A stretch of 64,000 nt of DNA from the NCBI GenBank assembly GCA_963663395.1, contig OY760226.1, forward strand, positions 5,208,001 to 5,272,000, in the 5' to 3' direction. The position numbers and the translations under genes are program-made. The notes under the pieces are model-generated. The model had not been told where the DNA came from. It worked only from the letters and a program-made list of their open reading frames with translations, and did no database searches. This DNA comes from Azophilus sp963663395. GTDB taxonomy: Bacteria > Pseudomonadota > Gammaproteobacteria > Pseudomonadales > Azotimanducaceae. Positions 26,385 to 34,974 of this stretch are shown piece by piece; position 1 is the first letter of the stretch; each line of letters opens with the position of its first letter.

Positions 26385-27590
26385 GTGGTTAGTCAAACTG
26401 ACCTGAAAGAATTTACTGAAGAAGTCCGGGATTTCCTTGAGGACAAACTGACTCCCGAACTGCGTCACTTCGGCGACGCCTATGCGTCCTATAGTTTGCC
26501 ACGCTCCGTCGCGGAAGAATGGACCGGCATTCTTGATGAAAAAGGCTGGTCAGTTCCAGAGTGGCCAGTCGAGTACGGCGGCACAGGCTGGAGCGTGGAA
26601 CAAGTCGTTACTTTCAAGCGGGAACTGACACTTGCACGCGCACCGCGATTGATGATCCAGGGCGTGGACTACGTTGGCCCCGTCGTCATTGAATTTGGAA
26701 CCGAAGAGCAGAAAAGCCGGATACTTCCGCCTATTCGCCGCGGCAAGGACTGGTGGGCACAAGGATATTCCGAGCCAAACGCCGGGTCAGACCTGGCCGC
26801 ACTGAAGTGCAGGGCCGAGAGAGACGGCAACGACTACATCATCAACGGCACCAAGATCTGGACAACTTACGCCCATGAGTGCAACAAGATCTTCTGCCTG
26901 GTGCGCACCAGCGATGGTGACAAGCCTCAGGCCGGCATCACGTTCCTGATGTTCGACCTGGACTTGCCCGGCATCGAGGTTCGGCCAATCCTGACCTTCG
27001 GCGGAGATCACGAATTCAACCAGGTGTTCTTTTCCGACGTCAGAGTACCCGGGTCCGCTTTGCTCGGCGAAGAGAACAACGGCTGGACTGTTGCAAAGTA
27101 CCTGCTGGTCGGTGAGCGGGCCCACAGCTACGCTGCCGCCATACACGTCTGCCTCGAGAGAACACGGGATTTCGCCAGTCAAGCCCGTACATCAAGCTCA
27201 ACACCCTTGCTGGAAGACCCAGGGTTCAGAGAGAAACTCGCCGGAATTGAAATCGAACTCGCCAGTCTCGATGCATTGGAACAGAAAGTCTTTGAACTAT
27301 TGAAACGAGACCTGTCGGCTGCCGCCGCACTGTCATCGGTCACCAAGATCCAGGGTAGCGAGCTGCAGCAGCGTATCACTGAGCTCGCGGTAGAATCATT
27401 GGGCACTTATGCTGTCCCTGAACAGCCGATGCTGCTGGAGTTCGATTCGCTGAGTCGCCTTATCGGAGAGCCAACGGCTCATACCTCAGTCGCAGTCTCG
27501 CAGTACTTCTTCGACCGTGCGATTACAATCGCCAGTGGCACGACGGAAGTACAAAAGAACGTCATTGCAACCCGAGTACTGGGTCTTTGA
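26385..27590 (+). CDS. acyl-CoA dehydrogenase
   Basis: This 401-residue FAD enzyme introduces a double bond into an acyl-CoA and passes electrons to ETF. The FAD-binding and substrate blocks are WWAQGYSEPNAGSDLAALKC (about residues 123-142) and the YIINGTKIWTTYA block after it. The C-terminal helical domain ends with FFDRAITIASGTTEVQKNVI followed by ATRVLGL, the usual family terminus. The start is a GTG at 26385, five bases after the hydratase stop. The set-up resembles the caiA/FadE-like dehydrogenases used for branched, aromatic or steroid side-chain acyl-CoAs. The exact substrate is open. A long-hairpin repeat begins about 70 bp after its stop. Confidence 0.93.
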   Translation: MVSQTDLKEFTEEVRDFLEDKLTPELRHFGDAYASYSLPRSVAEEWTGILDEKGWSVPEWPVEYGGTGWSVEQVVTFKRELTLARAPRLMIQGVDYVGPVVIEFGTEEQKSRILPPIRRGKDWWAQGYSEPNAGSDLAALKCRAERDGNDYIINGTKIWTTYAHECNKIFCLVRTSDGDKPQAGITFLMFDLDLPGIEVRPILTFGGDHEFNQVFFSDVRVPGSALLGEENNGWTVAKYLLVGERAHSYAAAIHVCLERTRDFASQARTSSSTPLLEDPGFREKLAGIEIELASLDALEQKVFELLKRDLSAAAALSSVTKIQGSELQQRITELAVESLGTYAVPEQPMLLEFDSLSRLIGEPTAHTSVAVSQYFFDRAITIASGTTEVQKNVIATRVLGL

Positions 27591-27659
27591 TCAATTGTTC
27601 CACGAGGATCGCCGTCGCCTCGTGTTGCGGCGCATACTTTCATGGAACAAGGCTCCCAC

Positions 27660-27847
27660 GTCCGATAGCGAGCTGGCGTGCGGGGCTTCCCTTTCGGCGC
27701 ACCAGCCACGACATCCTGCTGTACGGAAGGGTGTGGGACGAGCTCCAACGCGCCGAAAGGGAAGCCCCACACGCCAGCTCTTTCCCGGGATTCCGGCGTT
27801 GTTCCTCGCACGTCCTCGTCCCGGCGCGCCGGGTTCCGGACTCGCAT
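27660..27847 (-). repeat. long-hairpin repeat, copy 1 (arm type A)
   Basis: In minus-strand orientation the unit opens ATGCGAGTCCGGAACCCGGC, has a GC-rich palindrome and a GGAACAACGCCGG block, then a 31-base arm (27780-27750), a 49-base loop and the matching arm (27700-27670). The arms differ at one position, a U-G pair in minus-strand RNA but a C-A mismatch in plus-strand RNA. The arm begins GAGCTGGCGTGTGGGGC (type A). The loop contains CAGCAGGATGTCGTGGCTGG, conserved in all four close copies. No protein-coding signal is convincing. It follows the acyl-CoA dehydrogenase gene. Confidence 0.85.
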
Positions 27848-27898
27848 GGAACAAATGCTCCAATCCACTTTGCTAGCTTCTATTCGGCGATCAGCAGT

Positions 27899-28077
27899 GC
27901 CGGGCAGCGAGTTCGTATACGGCGCTTCCCTTTCGGCGCACCAGCCACGACATCCTGCTGTACCGGAGGGGGTGGGACGAGCTCTAACGCGCCGAAAGGG
28001 AAGCGCCGCATACGAACTCTTTCCCGAGACCCGGCGTTGTTCCCCGCGCTTTAGCGCGCCGGGTTCCGGACTCGCAT
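27899..28077 (-). repeat. long-hairpin repeat, copy 2 (arm type B)
   Basis: This unit has the same plan as its neighbour, read on the minus strand, with arms at 28019-27989 and 27939-27909 and a 49-base loop. The arm begins GAGTTCGTATGCGGCGC (type B). It differs from type A at positions 4, 6, 8, 9 and 15, and each change is matched in the opposite arm. The single arm mismatch is G-U on the minus strand only. Its ATGCGAG opening overlaps the TGA stop of the HisD-like gene, so the element sits exactly at the 3' end of that gene. Confidence 0.85.
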
Positions 28078-29366
28078 CAAGCCTTGTCAGCAACGCCCTT
28101 GTATCGGGCCACCCGAAGATCTGCCTGGGCCTTGTGGCCGGCAAACCCCTCAATGGCGCACAGCCGCGAACAATACTCGCCGAGCATGGCGGTCGCTTCG
28201 GGCGTCACCTTCTGCCAGGTGCAGGTCTTGATGAACTTGCCTACCCAGAGCCCGCCCGTGTAGCGGGCGGCCAGCCGCGTCGGCAGCGTGTGGTTGGTGC
28301 CGATCACCTTGTCGCCATAGGCAACATTGGTTTCCTGGCCGAGGAACAGCGCGCCGTAGTTGGTCATGTTCTCCAGGAAGTAGTCCGGGTTCCTGGTCAT
28401 CACCTGAACGTGCTCGCTGGCGATGCGGTCGGCTTCGGCGACCATTTCCTCATCGGTGTCGCAGAGGATGATGCGGCCATAGTCCCGCCAGGCCGCACCG
28501 GCCACCTCGGCGGTCTCCAGTGTCTGCAGTTGCCGCTCTATTTCCCGCCGGGTGTCTTCCACCAGCGCCCTGGAAGTCGTGAGCAGTACCGCGGGCGAGT
28601 TCGGCCCATGCTCCGCCTGGCCGAGCAGGTCGGTCGCCGCCATTTCGCCGTCGCAACTGTCGTCGGCGATGATCAGGGTTTCCGTGGGCCCGGCGAGCAG
28701 GTCGATGCCCACGCGGCCGAACAGCTGTCGCTTGGCTTCCGCGACAAAGGCATTGCCCGGCCCCACCAGCATGTCCACCGGCGCAATGCTCTCGCAGCCC
28801 AGCGCCATGGCGCCCACCGCCTGCACACCGCCCAGGCAATAGATCTCGTCGGCGCCGCCAAGGTGCATGGCGGCCACCACCGGGTCGGGCGGCGCGCCGT
28901 TGAACGGCGGCGCACTGGCGATAACCCGCTTAACGCCGGCCACCTTGGCCGTAACCACCCCCATGTGGGCCGACGCAACCATGGGGTACCGCCCTCCCGG
29001 CACATAACAGCCGACGCTGTTGACCGGAATATTCCGGTGCCCCAGCACAACCCCCGGCAGCGTCTCTTCCTCCACATCCTTCAGCGCCGCCTTCTGGATT
29101 TCTGCAAACCGCCGAATCTGGGCCTGAGCGAACTCGATGTCGTCCGTAACGCCGCCAGGCAACCGGTCGATGCAGGCCTGGATCTCATCGTCCGACAGCC
29201 TGAATCTCGCCGGCGACCAGGCGTCGAACTTCTCCGACAGTTCCCGCACCGCCGCATCGCCCCTGGCCTCGATGTCGGCCAGAATGCCCTCCACCGCCAC
29301 CTTTACCTGCGCGTCCTGCTCCGCGGCGGCCTCGGCATCGATGCCGCTCTTGATGATCTCGATCAC
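28077..29366 (-). CDS. HisD-family dehydrogenase, probably sulfopropanediol dehydrogenase-like
   Basis: This 429-residue NAD-dependent alcohol dehydrogenase has the histidinol-dehydrogenase fold. Family blocks include YVPGGRYPMVASAHMG, the LLAGPTETLIIAD block and AEHGPNSPAVLLTTS, with the metal and catalytic Glu-His pair region. The late block reads GTNHTLPTRLAARYTGGLWV followed by GKFIKTCTWQ. True HisD has NHVLPTSGTARFSSGL and FVKR there, so this is a paralogue; the pattern resembles HpsN, which oxidises dihydroxypropanesulfonate to sulfolactate. No other his gene is nearby. I take the GTG at 29366 as start. The gene is enclosed by inverted pairs of hairpin repeats, copy 2 beginning at its stop codon. 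Confidence 0.85.
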   Translation of the reverse strand: MIEIIKSGIDAEAAAEQDAQVKVAVEGILADIEARGDAAVRELSEKFDAWSPARFRLSDDEIQACIDRLPGGVTDDIEFAQAQIRRFAEIQKAALKDVEEETLPGVVLGHRNIPVNSVGCYVPGGRYPMVASAHMGVVTAKVAGVKRVIASAPPFNGAPPDPVVAAMHLGGADEIYCLGGVQAVGAMALGCESIAPVDMLVGPGNAFVAEAKRQLFGRVGIDLLAGPTETLIIADDSCDGEMAATDLLGQAEHGPNSPAVLLTTSRALVEDTRREIERQLQTLETAEVAGAAWRDYGRIILCDTDEEMVAEADRIASEHVQVMTRNPDYFLENMTNYGALFLGQETNVAYGDKVIGTNHTLPTRLAARYTGGLWVGKFIKTCTWQKVTPEATAMLGEYCSRLCAIEGFAGHKAQADLRVARYKGVADKA

Positions 29367-29489
29367 TTTCCAATAACCCTGGTTTTCGTCCCCTGAACGC
29401 CCTGCACTTTGGAACTCGCTCTGCGCGAATGAGCAGGACGCGGCCAATATCGAGCAATTCCTCATGGGTTGCAACGCATTCGCCGGTCA

Positions 29490-29655
29490 AGCCCAACCCC
29501 GGCGCAGGGAACAACGCCGGGATTCGGGAAAGAGTTCGTATGCGGCGCTTCCCTTTCGGCGCGTTAGAGCTCGTCCAACCCCCTCCCCTACAGCAGGATG
29601 TCGTGGCTGGTGCGCCGAAAGGGAAGCGCCGTATACGAACTCGCTGCCCGACGCC
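29490..29655 (+). repeat. long-hairpin repeat, copy 3 (arm type B)
   Basis: This plus-strand unit has arms at 29532-29562 and 29612-29642 and a 49-base loop. The arm begins GAGTTCGTATGCGGCGC, the same type B as copy 2 at the other side of the HisD-like gene, in inverted orientation. Its 5' part is shorter and degraded: GGGAACAACGCCGGG is present but the ATGCGAGTCC opening is not. One arm position is G-U on the plus strand. After the second arm the sequence CGCTGCCCG matches copy 2. Confidence 0.85.
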
Positions 29656-29703
29656 GGCGACTGTTGATTAGAAGCCAGCAAACTGGATTAAAGAATTTGT
29701 CCC

Positions 29704-29915
29704 ATGCGAGTCCGGAACCCGGCGCCGGGACGAGGAGGCGCGCTAAAGCGGCGCACTATAGTGCGGGGAACAGTGCAGGAATCCCGGGAAAGAGCTGGTG
29801 TGTGGGGCTTCCCTTTCGGCGCGTTGGAGCTCGTCCCACCCCCTCCCGTACAGCAGGATGTCGTGGCTGGTGCGCCGAAAGGGGAGCCCCGCACACCAGC
29901 TCGCTGCCGCACGTG
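29704..29915 (+). repeat. long-hairpin repeat, copy 4 (arm type A)
   Basis: This plus-strand unit opens ATGCGAGTCCGGAACCCGGC and includes two extra small hairpins (CGCGCTAAAGCG and CGCACTATAGTGCG). Its arms are at 29792-29822 and 29872-29902 around a 49-base loop. The arm begins GAGCTGGTGTGTGGGGC, type A as in copy 1. Its two arm deviations are both U-G pairs on the plus strand. At position 8 it has T-A where copy 1 has C-G, a further compensated change. It ends about 130 bp before the metallo-hydrolase start. Confidence 0.85.
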
Positions 29916-30045
29916 GCAAATTTGCTCCATCAACGAGCAACACCAGCAGACGATGTGCCCGGTTAGACTGCGTCCAGGCTCGGATGCATGATGCGCGCTC
30001 CATGAGCGACCGCACCGCGTGGGTCTGGCTGGCAAGGAGATCGTG

Positions 30046-31467
30046 ATGTCAAGCGTCTTGAAATGGCTGGGCGTACTGCTGCTCGGCATCCTGTTGGGCT
30101 ACGGATTGCGGGGCTCGGGCCTGTCCAGGGTCATCGACGAACGCCGGGCCGAGGTGACGGGCAACCTTGCGAGCGCCTATGTTGCCTCTCAATCCGAAGC
30201 GGACGAGCGGGCTACAGTTAAGACCGTCGCCGGCCTGCAACAGATCGAAGTGGCAGTGGATCAGCCGGCGCCGAACCTGTTCCGGGCTTCCGGGGTGGCC
30301 AACACCTTTCTGATCCCGACGGACGGCGGAAACGTGCTTTTCGATACCGGGCTTGGAACCCAGTCCCCCAGGCATAAACGCCTTCTGCAGGAAGCGGCGC
30401 CCGGAGAGATCACGCACATCGTGCTCTCCCACTCCCACGCCGACCACATCGGCGGCACCCGCTTCTGGCTGGCCGAGTTTCCCGATGCCAAGGTCGTCAC
30501 CCATGCGAAGTTCCTGGAAGGCCAGCGCTATCTCGATGACCTCGAGCGTCATTTCTGGTCCAGAAACCGGCTGCTGTACGCCTTCATGCCGGAAGAACCC
30601 CCGGAAGACAGCCCGTTCTCCTACGGCGGCGTCACACCGGACATCGAGGTGCCCGAGGGCGACACCTACACCTTCACGGTGGGCGGCGTCCGCTTCGAGG
30701 CGATTGCCGCCGCGGGCGCCGAGGGTGACGACAACCTGGTGCTGTGGGTGCCGGAGCGGCGCATGCTCTTCAGCGGCGATTTCTTCGGGCCGCTGTTTCC
30801 CATGGTGCCGAACCTGTTCACGCTGCGCGGCGAGAAGTTCCGCGACCCGCTCGCCTACGCGCGCTCGCTCGACCGGCTGATCGGGCTGTCACCGGAGATG
30901 GTGCTGCCAAGTCACTTCGACCCCGTCTCCGGAGCCGACCGCATCCGTCGCGACATGCAGAAAATGCGCGATGCCACGCTGTACATTCACGACGAAACGC
31001 TGGCCGGCATGAACGCGGGCAAGTCGGTGTGGCAACTCATGCGCGAGGTGCGCCTGCCCCCGGAACTCGCCCTGAGCCAAGGCCACGGCAAGGTTTCCTG
31101 GAACGTGCGCAGCATCTGGGAGCACTACAGCACCTGGTTCCACTTCGAGTCGACCACGGAGCTATACCCGCTCAGGATCCGGGAACTCTATCCCGACATT
31201 GCCAGCCTCGCCGGCGGGCCCGAACCGCTCGCCGCCAGGGCCTGGCAGCACCTGGACGCGGGCCAGCCGGAAGCCGCGCTGCACTGGGTCGAACTGGGCC
31301 TGGCGGATCAGCCCACCCATGCCGGTTTGCTCAACGCAAGATTGAGCGCCCTGAACCAGCTGCTCGACCGCGCCTACGAACAGGGCAGCAACTACAGCGA
31401 AACCGGCTGGCTGAAAAGCCGGATCGCCGCCACGCAAACGGCACTGGCAGAAGCGCCGCCGGGTTAG
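30046..31467 (+). CDS. alkylsulfatase-like MBL-fold metallo-hydrolase
   Basis: This 473-residue protein has an N-terminal membrane or signal segment (WLGVLLLGILLGYGL) and a metallo-beta-lactamase-fold hydrolase domain. The zinc motif is HSHADH at residues 129-134, with later ligand blocks FSGDFFGPLFPM and LPSHFDP. The C-terminal half contains WEHYSTWFHFESTTELYP followed by a helical repeat region, like the dimerisation domain of SdsA1-type alkylsulfatases. It could cleave an alkyl sulfate or other ester in the periplasm. AAGGAGAT precedes the ATG at 30046. Its neighbours are a HisD-like dehydrogenase with sulfonate affinity and a sulfatase, which fits an organosulfur theme but does not prove it. 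Confidence 0.8.
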   Translation: MSSVLKWLGVLLLGILLGYGLRGSGLSRVIDERRAEVTGNLASAYVASQSEADERATVKTVAGLQQIEVAVDQPAPNLFRASGVANTFLIPTDGGNVLFDTGLGTQSPRHKRLLQEAAPGEITHIVLSHSHADHIGGTRFWLAEFPDAKVVTHAKFLEGQRYLDDLERHFWSRNRLLYAFMPEEPPEDSPFSYGGVTPDIEVPEGDTYTFTVGGVRFEAIAAAGAEGDDNLVLWVPERRMLFSGDFFGPLFPMVPNLFTLRGEKFRDPLAYARSLDRLIGLSPEMVLPSHFDPVSGADRIRRDMQKMRDATLYIHDETLAGMNAGKSVWQLMREVRLPPELALSQGHGKVSWNVRSIWEHYSTWFHFESTTELYPLRIRELYPDIASLAGGPEPLAARAWQHLDAGQPEAALHWVELGLADQPTHAGLLNARLSALNQLLDRAYEQGSNYSETGWLKSRIAATQTALAEAPPG

Positions 31468-31516
31468 CGGCACTCGCTGGGGATTGACCCGCCGCGCCAG
31501 GGGCAGGTCCTCCGTT

Positions 31517-33124
31517 TCAGTTCGCCGTGCAAAGCCCTCCCAGGTACCACCGCGTCTCGCAGTCGTATACCAGCCGGCCGCGTTCGCCGTGCTGCATGTC
31601 CAGCACGCGCTTGATGGTCTCCGTGGGCGCCATGCCCGGGGCAGCTTCCGGTTGCAGGGTCTCCAGGGGCCGTGGGTAGGATGCCCAGTCCAGGGGCGCG
31701 CGCCAGCCCGGTGGCGGCGCCAGCGATGAGCGGGTTCCGTGGATGGGGTACAGGGCGCGCCAGCGGCGGATGCGCTCGGCGTAGTCCTGCACCACGTCCG
31801 GATGGGCCGGGGCAAGGTTGCTGTACTCGTTCGGGTCTTCCCCGATCCGGAAGAGATGGTTGGTGACCGTGGTGGTCAGCTGATCCTGATCGACCTCCTG
31901 CACCAGCTTCCATTCCTGGTTGAACACCGTGATGTGAAACTGGCCGTAGATGGGTGTCTCGGAAACGAAGAAAACATCGTCCGTGCGCGGCGCCGCGGCA
32001 CCGTCCGCAATCGCCGGCCAGAGACTCGAGCCATCCCAGGGAAAGTGCTCGCCCGGCTCGATGCCCACCGCGTCCATGAGGGTGGGAAATACATCCATCA
32101 CCGTCATGATCTGGTCCATCCTGCCCGCGCCCGGCAGCCGCTCCGGCCACCTCATCAGGGCCACTACCCGGATGCCGCCTTCGAAGGTCTCGCCCTTGCC
32201 GCCGCGAAGGGGAGCGTTGTTGGCGCCGCCCACCGAGTAGGCCGCGCCCCCGTTGTCACTGAAGAACAGCACCAGGGTGTTCTCCGCGATGCCTTCCTCA
32301 TCGAGCGTATCGAGGACGTTACCGATGGCCTGGTCCATGGCATCCACCACGGCGGCGTAGGTGGGTCGGGCGCTGTCCCGCATCATGAGCCGGGAGATGC
32401 GGTGGGTCTGGTCGGTGTAGTCGCTGCGCGCCGGCGGCAGGTCTGTCTCGATGTCGCGGTACTTTTCGATCAGCGCTTCGGGCGCCTCCAGCGGCGTGTG
32501 CGGGGCAAGGAATGGCATATATAGGAAGAACGGCCGCTCCGGGTCGCGCTCGCGGATGTACCGGCTCGCCTCCCGGGCCAGCAGTTCCGTCTCGTAGCCC
32601 TCGTCGTCGATGGAGACGCCGTTCCGCTGAAAGTCCTTGCCGCCCTGGTTGGCGAACGGCGGGAAGTAGCCCACCTCGGTGTGCAGGTGGCCGTAGAAAT
32701 GCTCGAAGCCGCGCCGGTTGGGATGGTAGGTCTCCTGGGCGTGACCGAGGTGCCACTTGCCGACCATTGCGGTCTGGTAACCGGCATCCAGGAAAGCCTC
32801 GGGGAGAAAACGCTCGTCGGGGTGTATCCCGTTGTTGCTCCAGGGCAGGATGACGGCGTAGGCGACGCCCAGCCGGATGGGGTTGCGGCCCGTCATCAGC
32901 GCGGCGCGCGTCGGCGAACAGATCGGCGTTGTGTAGAACCGGTGCAGTTGCACGCCCTCGGCGGCGAGACGGTCGAGGCTCGGGGTGTCGATGTCGCCGC
33001 CGTGATATCCCACATCGGCCCAGCCGATGTCGTCGGCCAGCATGATGATCACGTTGGGGCGCTCGGCGCCCTGGCCCCCGGCCGCCGCCAGCAACAGCGC
33101 CACGGCGCCAAGTACTCTGCCCAT
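31517..33124 (-). CDS. secreted arylsulfatase
   Basis: This 535-residue type I sulfatase has a cleavable signal peptide (MGRVLGAVALLLAAAGGQGA). Metal ligands come from MLADDIGWADVGYHG, and the formylglycine motif is ICSPTRAALMTGRNP with Cys at about residue 69. GKWHLGHAQ and FFSDNGGAAY complete the family blocks, so it should hydrolyse sulfate esters in the periplasm. The CSPTR form is the one used by the well-studied Pseudomonas enzyme. It converges on the MBL hydrolase with a 49-bp gap and has its own promoter region of about 140 bp. No sulfatase-maturing enzyme is seen in the window. Confidence 0.92.
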   Translation of the reverse strand: MGRVLGAVALLLAAAGGQGAERPNVIIMLADDIGWADVGYHGGDIDTPSLDRLAAEGVQLHRFYTTPICSPTRAALMTGRNPIRLGVAYAVILPWSNNGIHPDERFLPEAFLDAGYQTAMVGKWHLGHAQETYHPNRRGFEHFYGHLHTEVGYFPPFANQGGKDFQRNGVSIDDEGYETELLAREASRYIRERDPERPFFLYMPFLAPHTPLEAPEALIEKYRDIETDLPPARSDYTDQTHRISRLMMRDSARPTYAAVVDAMDQAIGNVLDTLDEEGIAENTLVLFFSDNGGAAYSVGGANNAPLRGGKGETFEGGIRVVALMRWPERLPGAGRMDQIMTVMDVFPTLMDAVGIEPGEHFPWDGSSLWPAIADGAAAPRTDDVFFVSETPIYGQFHITVFNQEWKLVQEVDQDQLTTTVTNHLFRIGEDPNEYSNLAPAHPDVVQDYAERIRRWRALYPIHGTRSSLAPPPGWRAPLDWASYPRPLETLQPEAAPGMAPTETIKRVLDMQHGERGRLVYDCETRWYLGGLCTAN

Positions 33125-33262
33125 CGGTTTATCCCGGTCTCATTGGCAAGGCCGGCGAATATGGCGGAACCGCGGATTTGCGTCAATTTGCCCGGTGTTG
33201 GCACCGGCCGCAGAACCCGAGTACGCCGCAGGGAACTCCTCCCGTCATGTTCGGTTCCGGTC

Positions 33263-34900
33263 TCAATCCGTGTTGGGGGCGTCCGGCGAGACAAGCCCCG
33301 CCTCCACGTCCGCCTCAATGGCTTGCGCGTCCCTTTGTTCCGCATCGCCGATGCCGCCGCCTCCGGGTGTCTCGAGCACGAGAGTCGCGCCCGCCGGCAC
33401 CAGGTCCTTGCCCTTGCCGCGGAGGTCCGGGCCGTCTTTCAGATAGACCCGCCCGGGGCTGCCGTCCCCGCCGTCGTCCCTGCCCCGCGCGGGGAACCGT
33501 ACCCGGTCGAACATCTTGGATATGTAAAAAGGATTGCCGCGGCGGTGCCCAATCTCGATCACCTGGCCCAGCCCGCCCCGGTTGCGGCCCGGCCCGCCCG
33601 AATCCCGCCGGTATTCCTTGCGCCAGATCACCAGCGGCGAGGTCACCTCGTTGATCTCGGTCGGCGTGGTGCGCACACCGCTCGGGAAGGCGGTGGTTGC
33701 CAGCCCGTCCTTGCCAGGACGGGCGCCGGTACCGCCGTTGAATATGGGGTTGATAACGAATTCCTCGCCGGGGAAGTTGTCCGCCGCACCCGCGCCGAGA
33801 AACACCGGGTTCCAGATGCACGAGGCACCTTCCGCTGGCGCCTGCCCGGGCAGCGCCTGTTCGAGACAGCCCAGAACCACGTCCGGCAGCATCTGCCCGA
33901 TCGCATGCCGCGCAGACACGGCGGACGGCGGCAGCGCGTTGAGGATGGAGCCCGGCGGCGCCGTTACCGTTACGCAACGCAGTGACCCGGCGTTGTTCGG
34001 AATCGCATTGCCTACCAGGCACCGCACTCCGAAGGTGGCGTAGGCCTGGGTATAGGGCAGGGGCACGTTGATGCCGAAGCCCGAAGCCGGCGACGAACCG
34101 GCGAAGTCCACCGACAGTCGGTCACCGTCGATGTCCAGAGCCGCCGTCAGGTCCACGGCCGTATCGTAGCCATCCACCCGCATGGCGTACTCGAAGCGTC
34201 CATCGGGCAGGGCTTCGATCTCCCGCCGCATGGCCGCCTCGGAGGTTCGCAGAATGGAGCGCCCCACTTCGTCGATGCCGTCGAGGCCAAAGTCGTCCAG
34301 GGTCTCGAGCAGCCGGCGCCCGCCGCTGTCGTTGCAGGCGGCAAGCGAATACAGGTCTCCCTCCGCCACGACCGGATCGCGCACATTGGCGGCCAGAATG
34401 GAGAGCAGGGTTTCGTTGCGCTCGCCCCTGCGAAACAAGTGGCCGATCGGGATGTTGAGGCCTTCCTCGAACACCTGCCGGGCGTCCGGGCCGAACCCCC
34501 GGCCGCCAACATCGGCAATGTGGCTGGTGCTGGCGAACAGGGCAATGCACCTCCCCTCCCGGTATACCGGCGTTACCACCGTGAAGTCGTTGAGGTGGCC
34601 GGTTGCGTCCCAGGGATCGTTGGTCAACAGCACATCGCCCGGCGCGAGTTCGGCAAGCGGGTATTTCGCGAGAAACTTGCCCACCGATGCGGCCATCGCA
34701 TTGACGTGCCCCGGTGTGCCCGTGACGGCCTGGGCGAGCATCGCCCCACGCGTGTCGAAGACACCGGCCGAGAGGTCGCCGGCCTCTCGAACCACCGTCG
34801 AGAACGCGGTGCGCATCAGGGTCTGCGCCTGTTCCTCCACGATGGCCAGCAACCGGTTCCAGACCAGTTGGGTGCGGATCGGGTTCCCGTCACCCGGCAT
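33263..34900 (-). CDS. hydantoinase B/oxoprolinase family protein
   Basis: This 545-residue protein is the B subunit of an N-methylhydantoinase/5-oxoprolinase/acetone-carboxylase-like enzyme, which with subunit A opens a lactam or carboxylates a substrate at the cost of ATP. Family blocks include QTLMRTAFSTVVREAGDLSA near the N-terminus, GDVLLTNDPWDATGHLNDF and SHIADVGGRG, and the end contains LETPGGGGIGDAEQRD. The start is either the ATG at 34900 preceded by GGGGAG, or a TTG at 34978 that overlaps the subunit A stop. It is the last gene of an MFS-HyuA-HyuB operon. The substrate is not evident. Confidence 0.9.
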   Translation of the reverse strand: MPGDGNPIRTQLVWNRLLAIVEEQAQTLMRTAFSTVVREAGDLSAGVFDTRGAMLAQAVTGTPGHVNAMAASVGKFLAKYPLAELAPGDVLLTNDPWDATGHLNDFTVVTPVYREGRCIALFASTSHIADVGGRGFGPDARQVFEEGLNIPIGHLFRRGERNETLLSILAANVRDPVVAEGDLYSLAACNDSGGRRLLETLDDFGLDGIDEVGRSILRTSEAAMRREIEALPDGRFEYAMRVDGYDTAVDLTAALDIDGDRLSVDFAGSSPASGFGINVPLPYTQAYATFGVRCLVGNAIPNNAGSLRCVTVTAPPGSILNALPPSAVSARHAIGQMLPDVVLGCLEQALPGQAPAEGASCIWNPVFLGAGAADNFPGEEFVINPIFNGGTGARPGKDGLATTAFPSGVRTTPTEINEVTSPLVIWRKEYRRDSGGPGRNRGGLGQVIEIGHRRGNPFYISKMFDRVRFPARGRDDGGDGSPGRVYLKDGPDLRGKGKDLVPAGATLVLETPGGGGIGDAEQRDAQAIEADVEAGLVSPDAPNTD

Positions 34901-34974
34901 CGCGTTGCTCCCCGCGTAGCCCGAGCCGCGACCGGCAGGCACGCCGATGTGCGCCCGCGAACGCCCCGTGACCT

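Noticed and set aside
28077..29366. Calling this gene histidinol dehydrogenase of histidine synthesis
   Set aside because: The late active-site block differs from HisD and there are no other his genes nearby; a paralogue such as HpsN fits better.
27678..29396. A 572-codon plus-strand frame across the repeats and the HisD-like gene
   Set aside because: Its first part translates the hairpin repeats and the rest is antisense to the HisD-like gene; no family resemblance.
27660..29915. Short peptides (RFPFGA...APKGK type) encoded in the hairpin repeats
   Set aside because: The same pattern appears in several frames and on both strands because the unit is palindromic; no ribosome-binding site, and variation follows base pairing rather than codon position.
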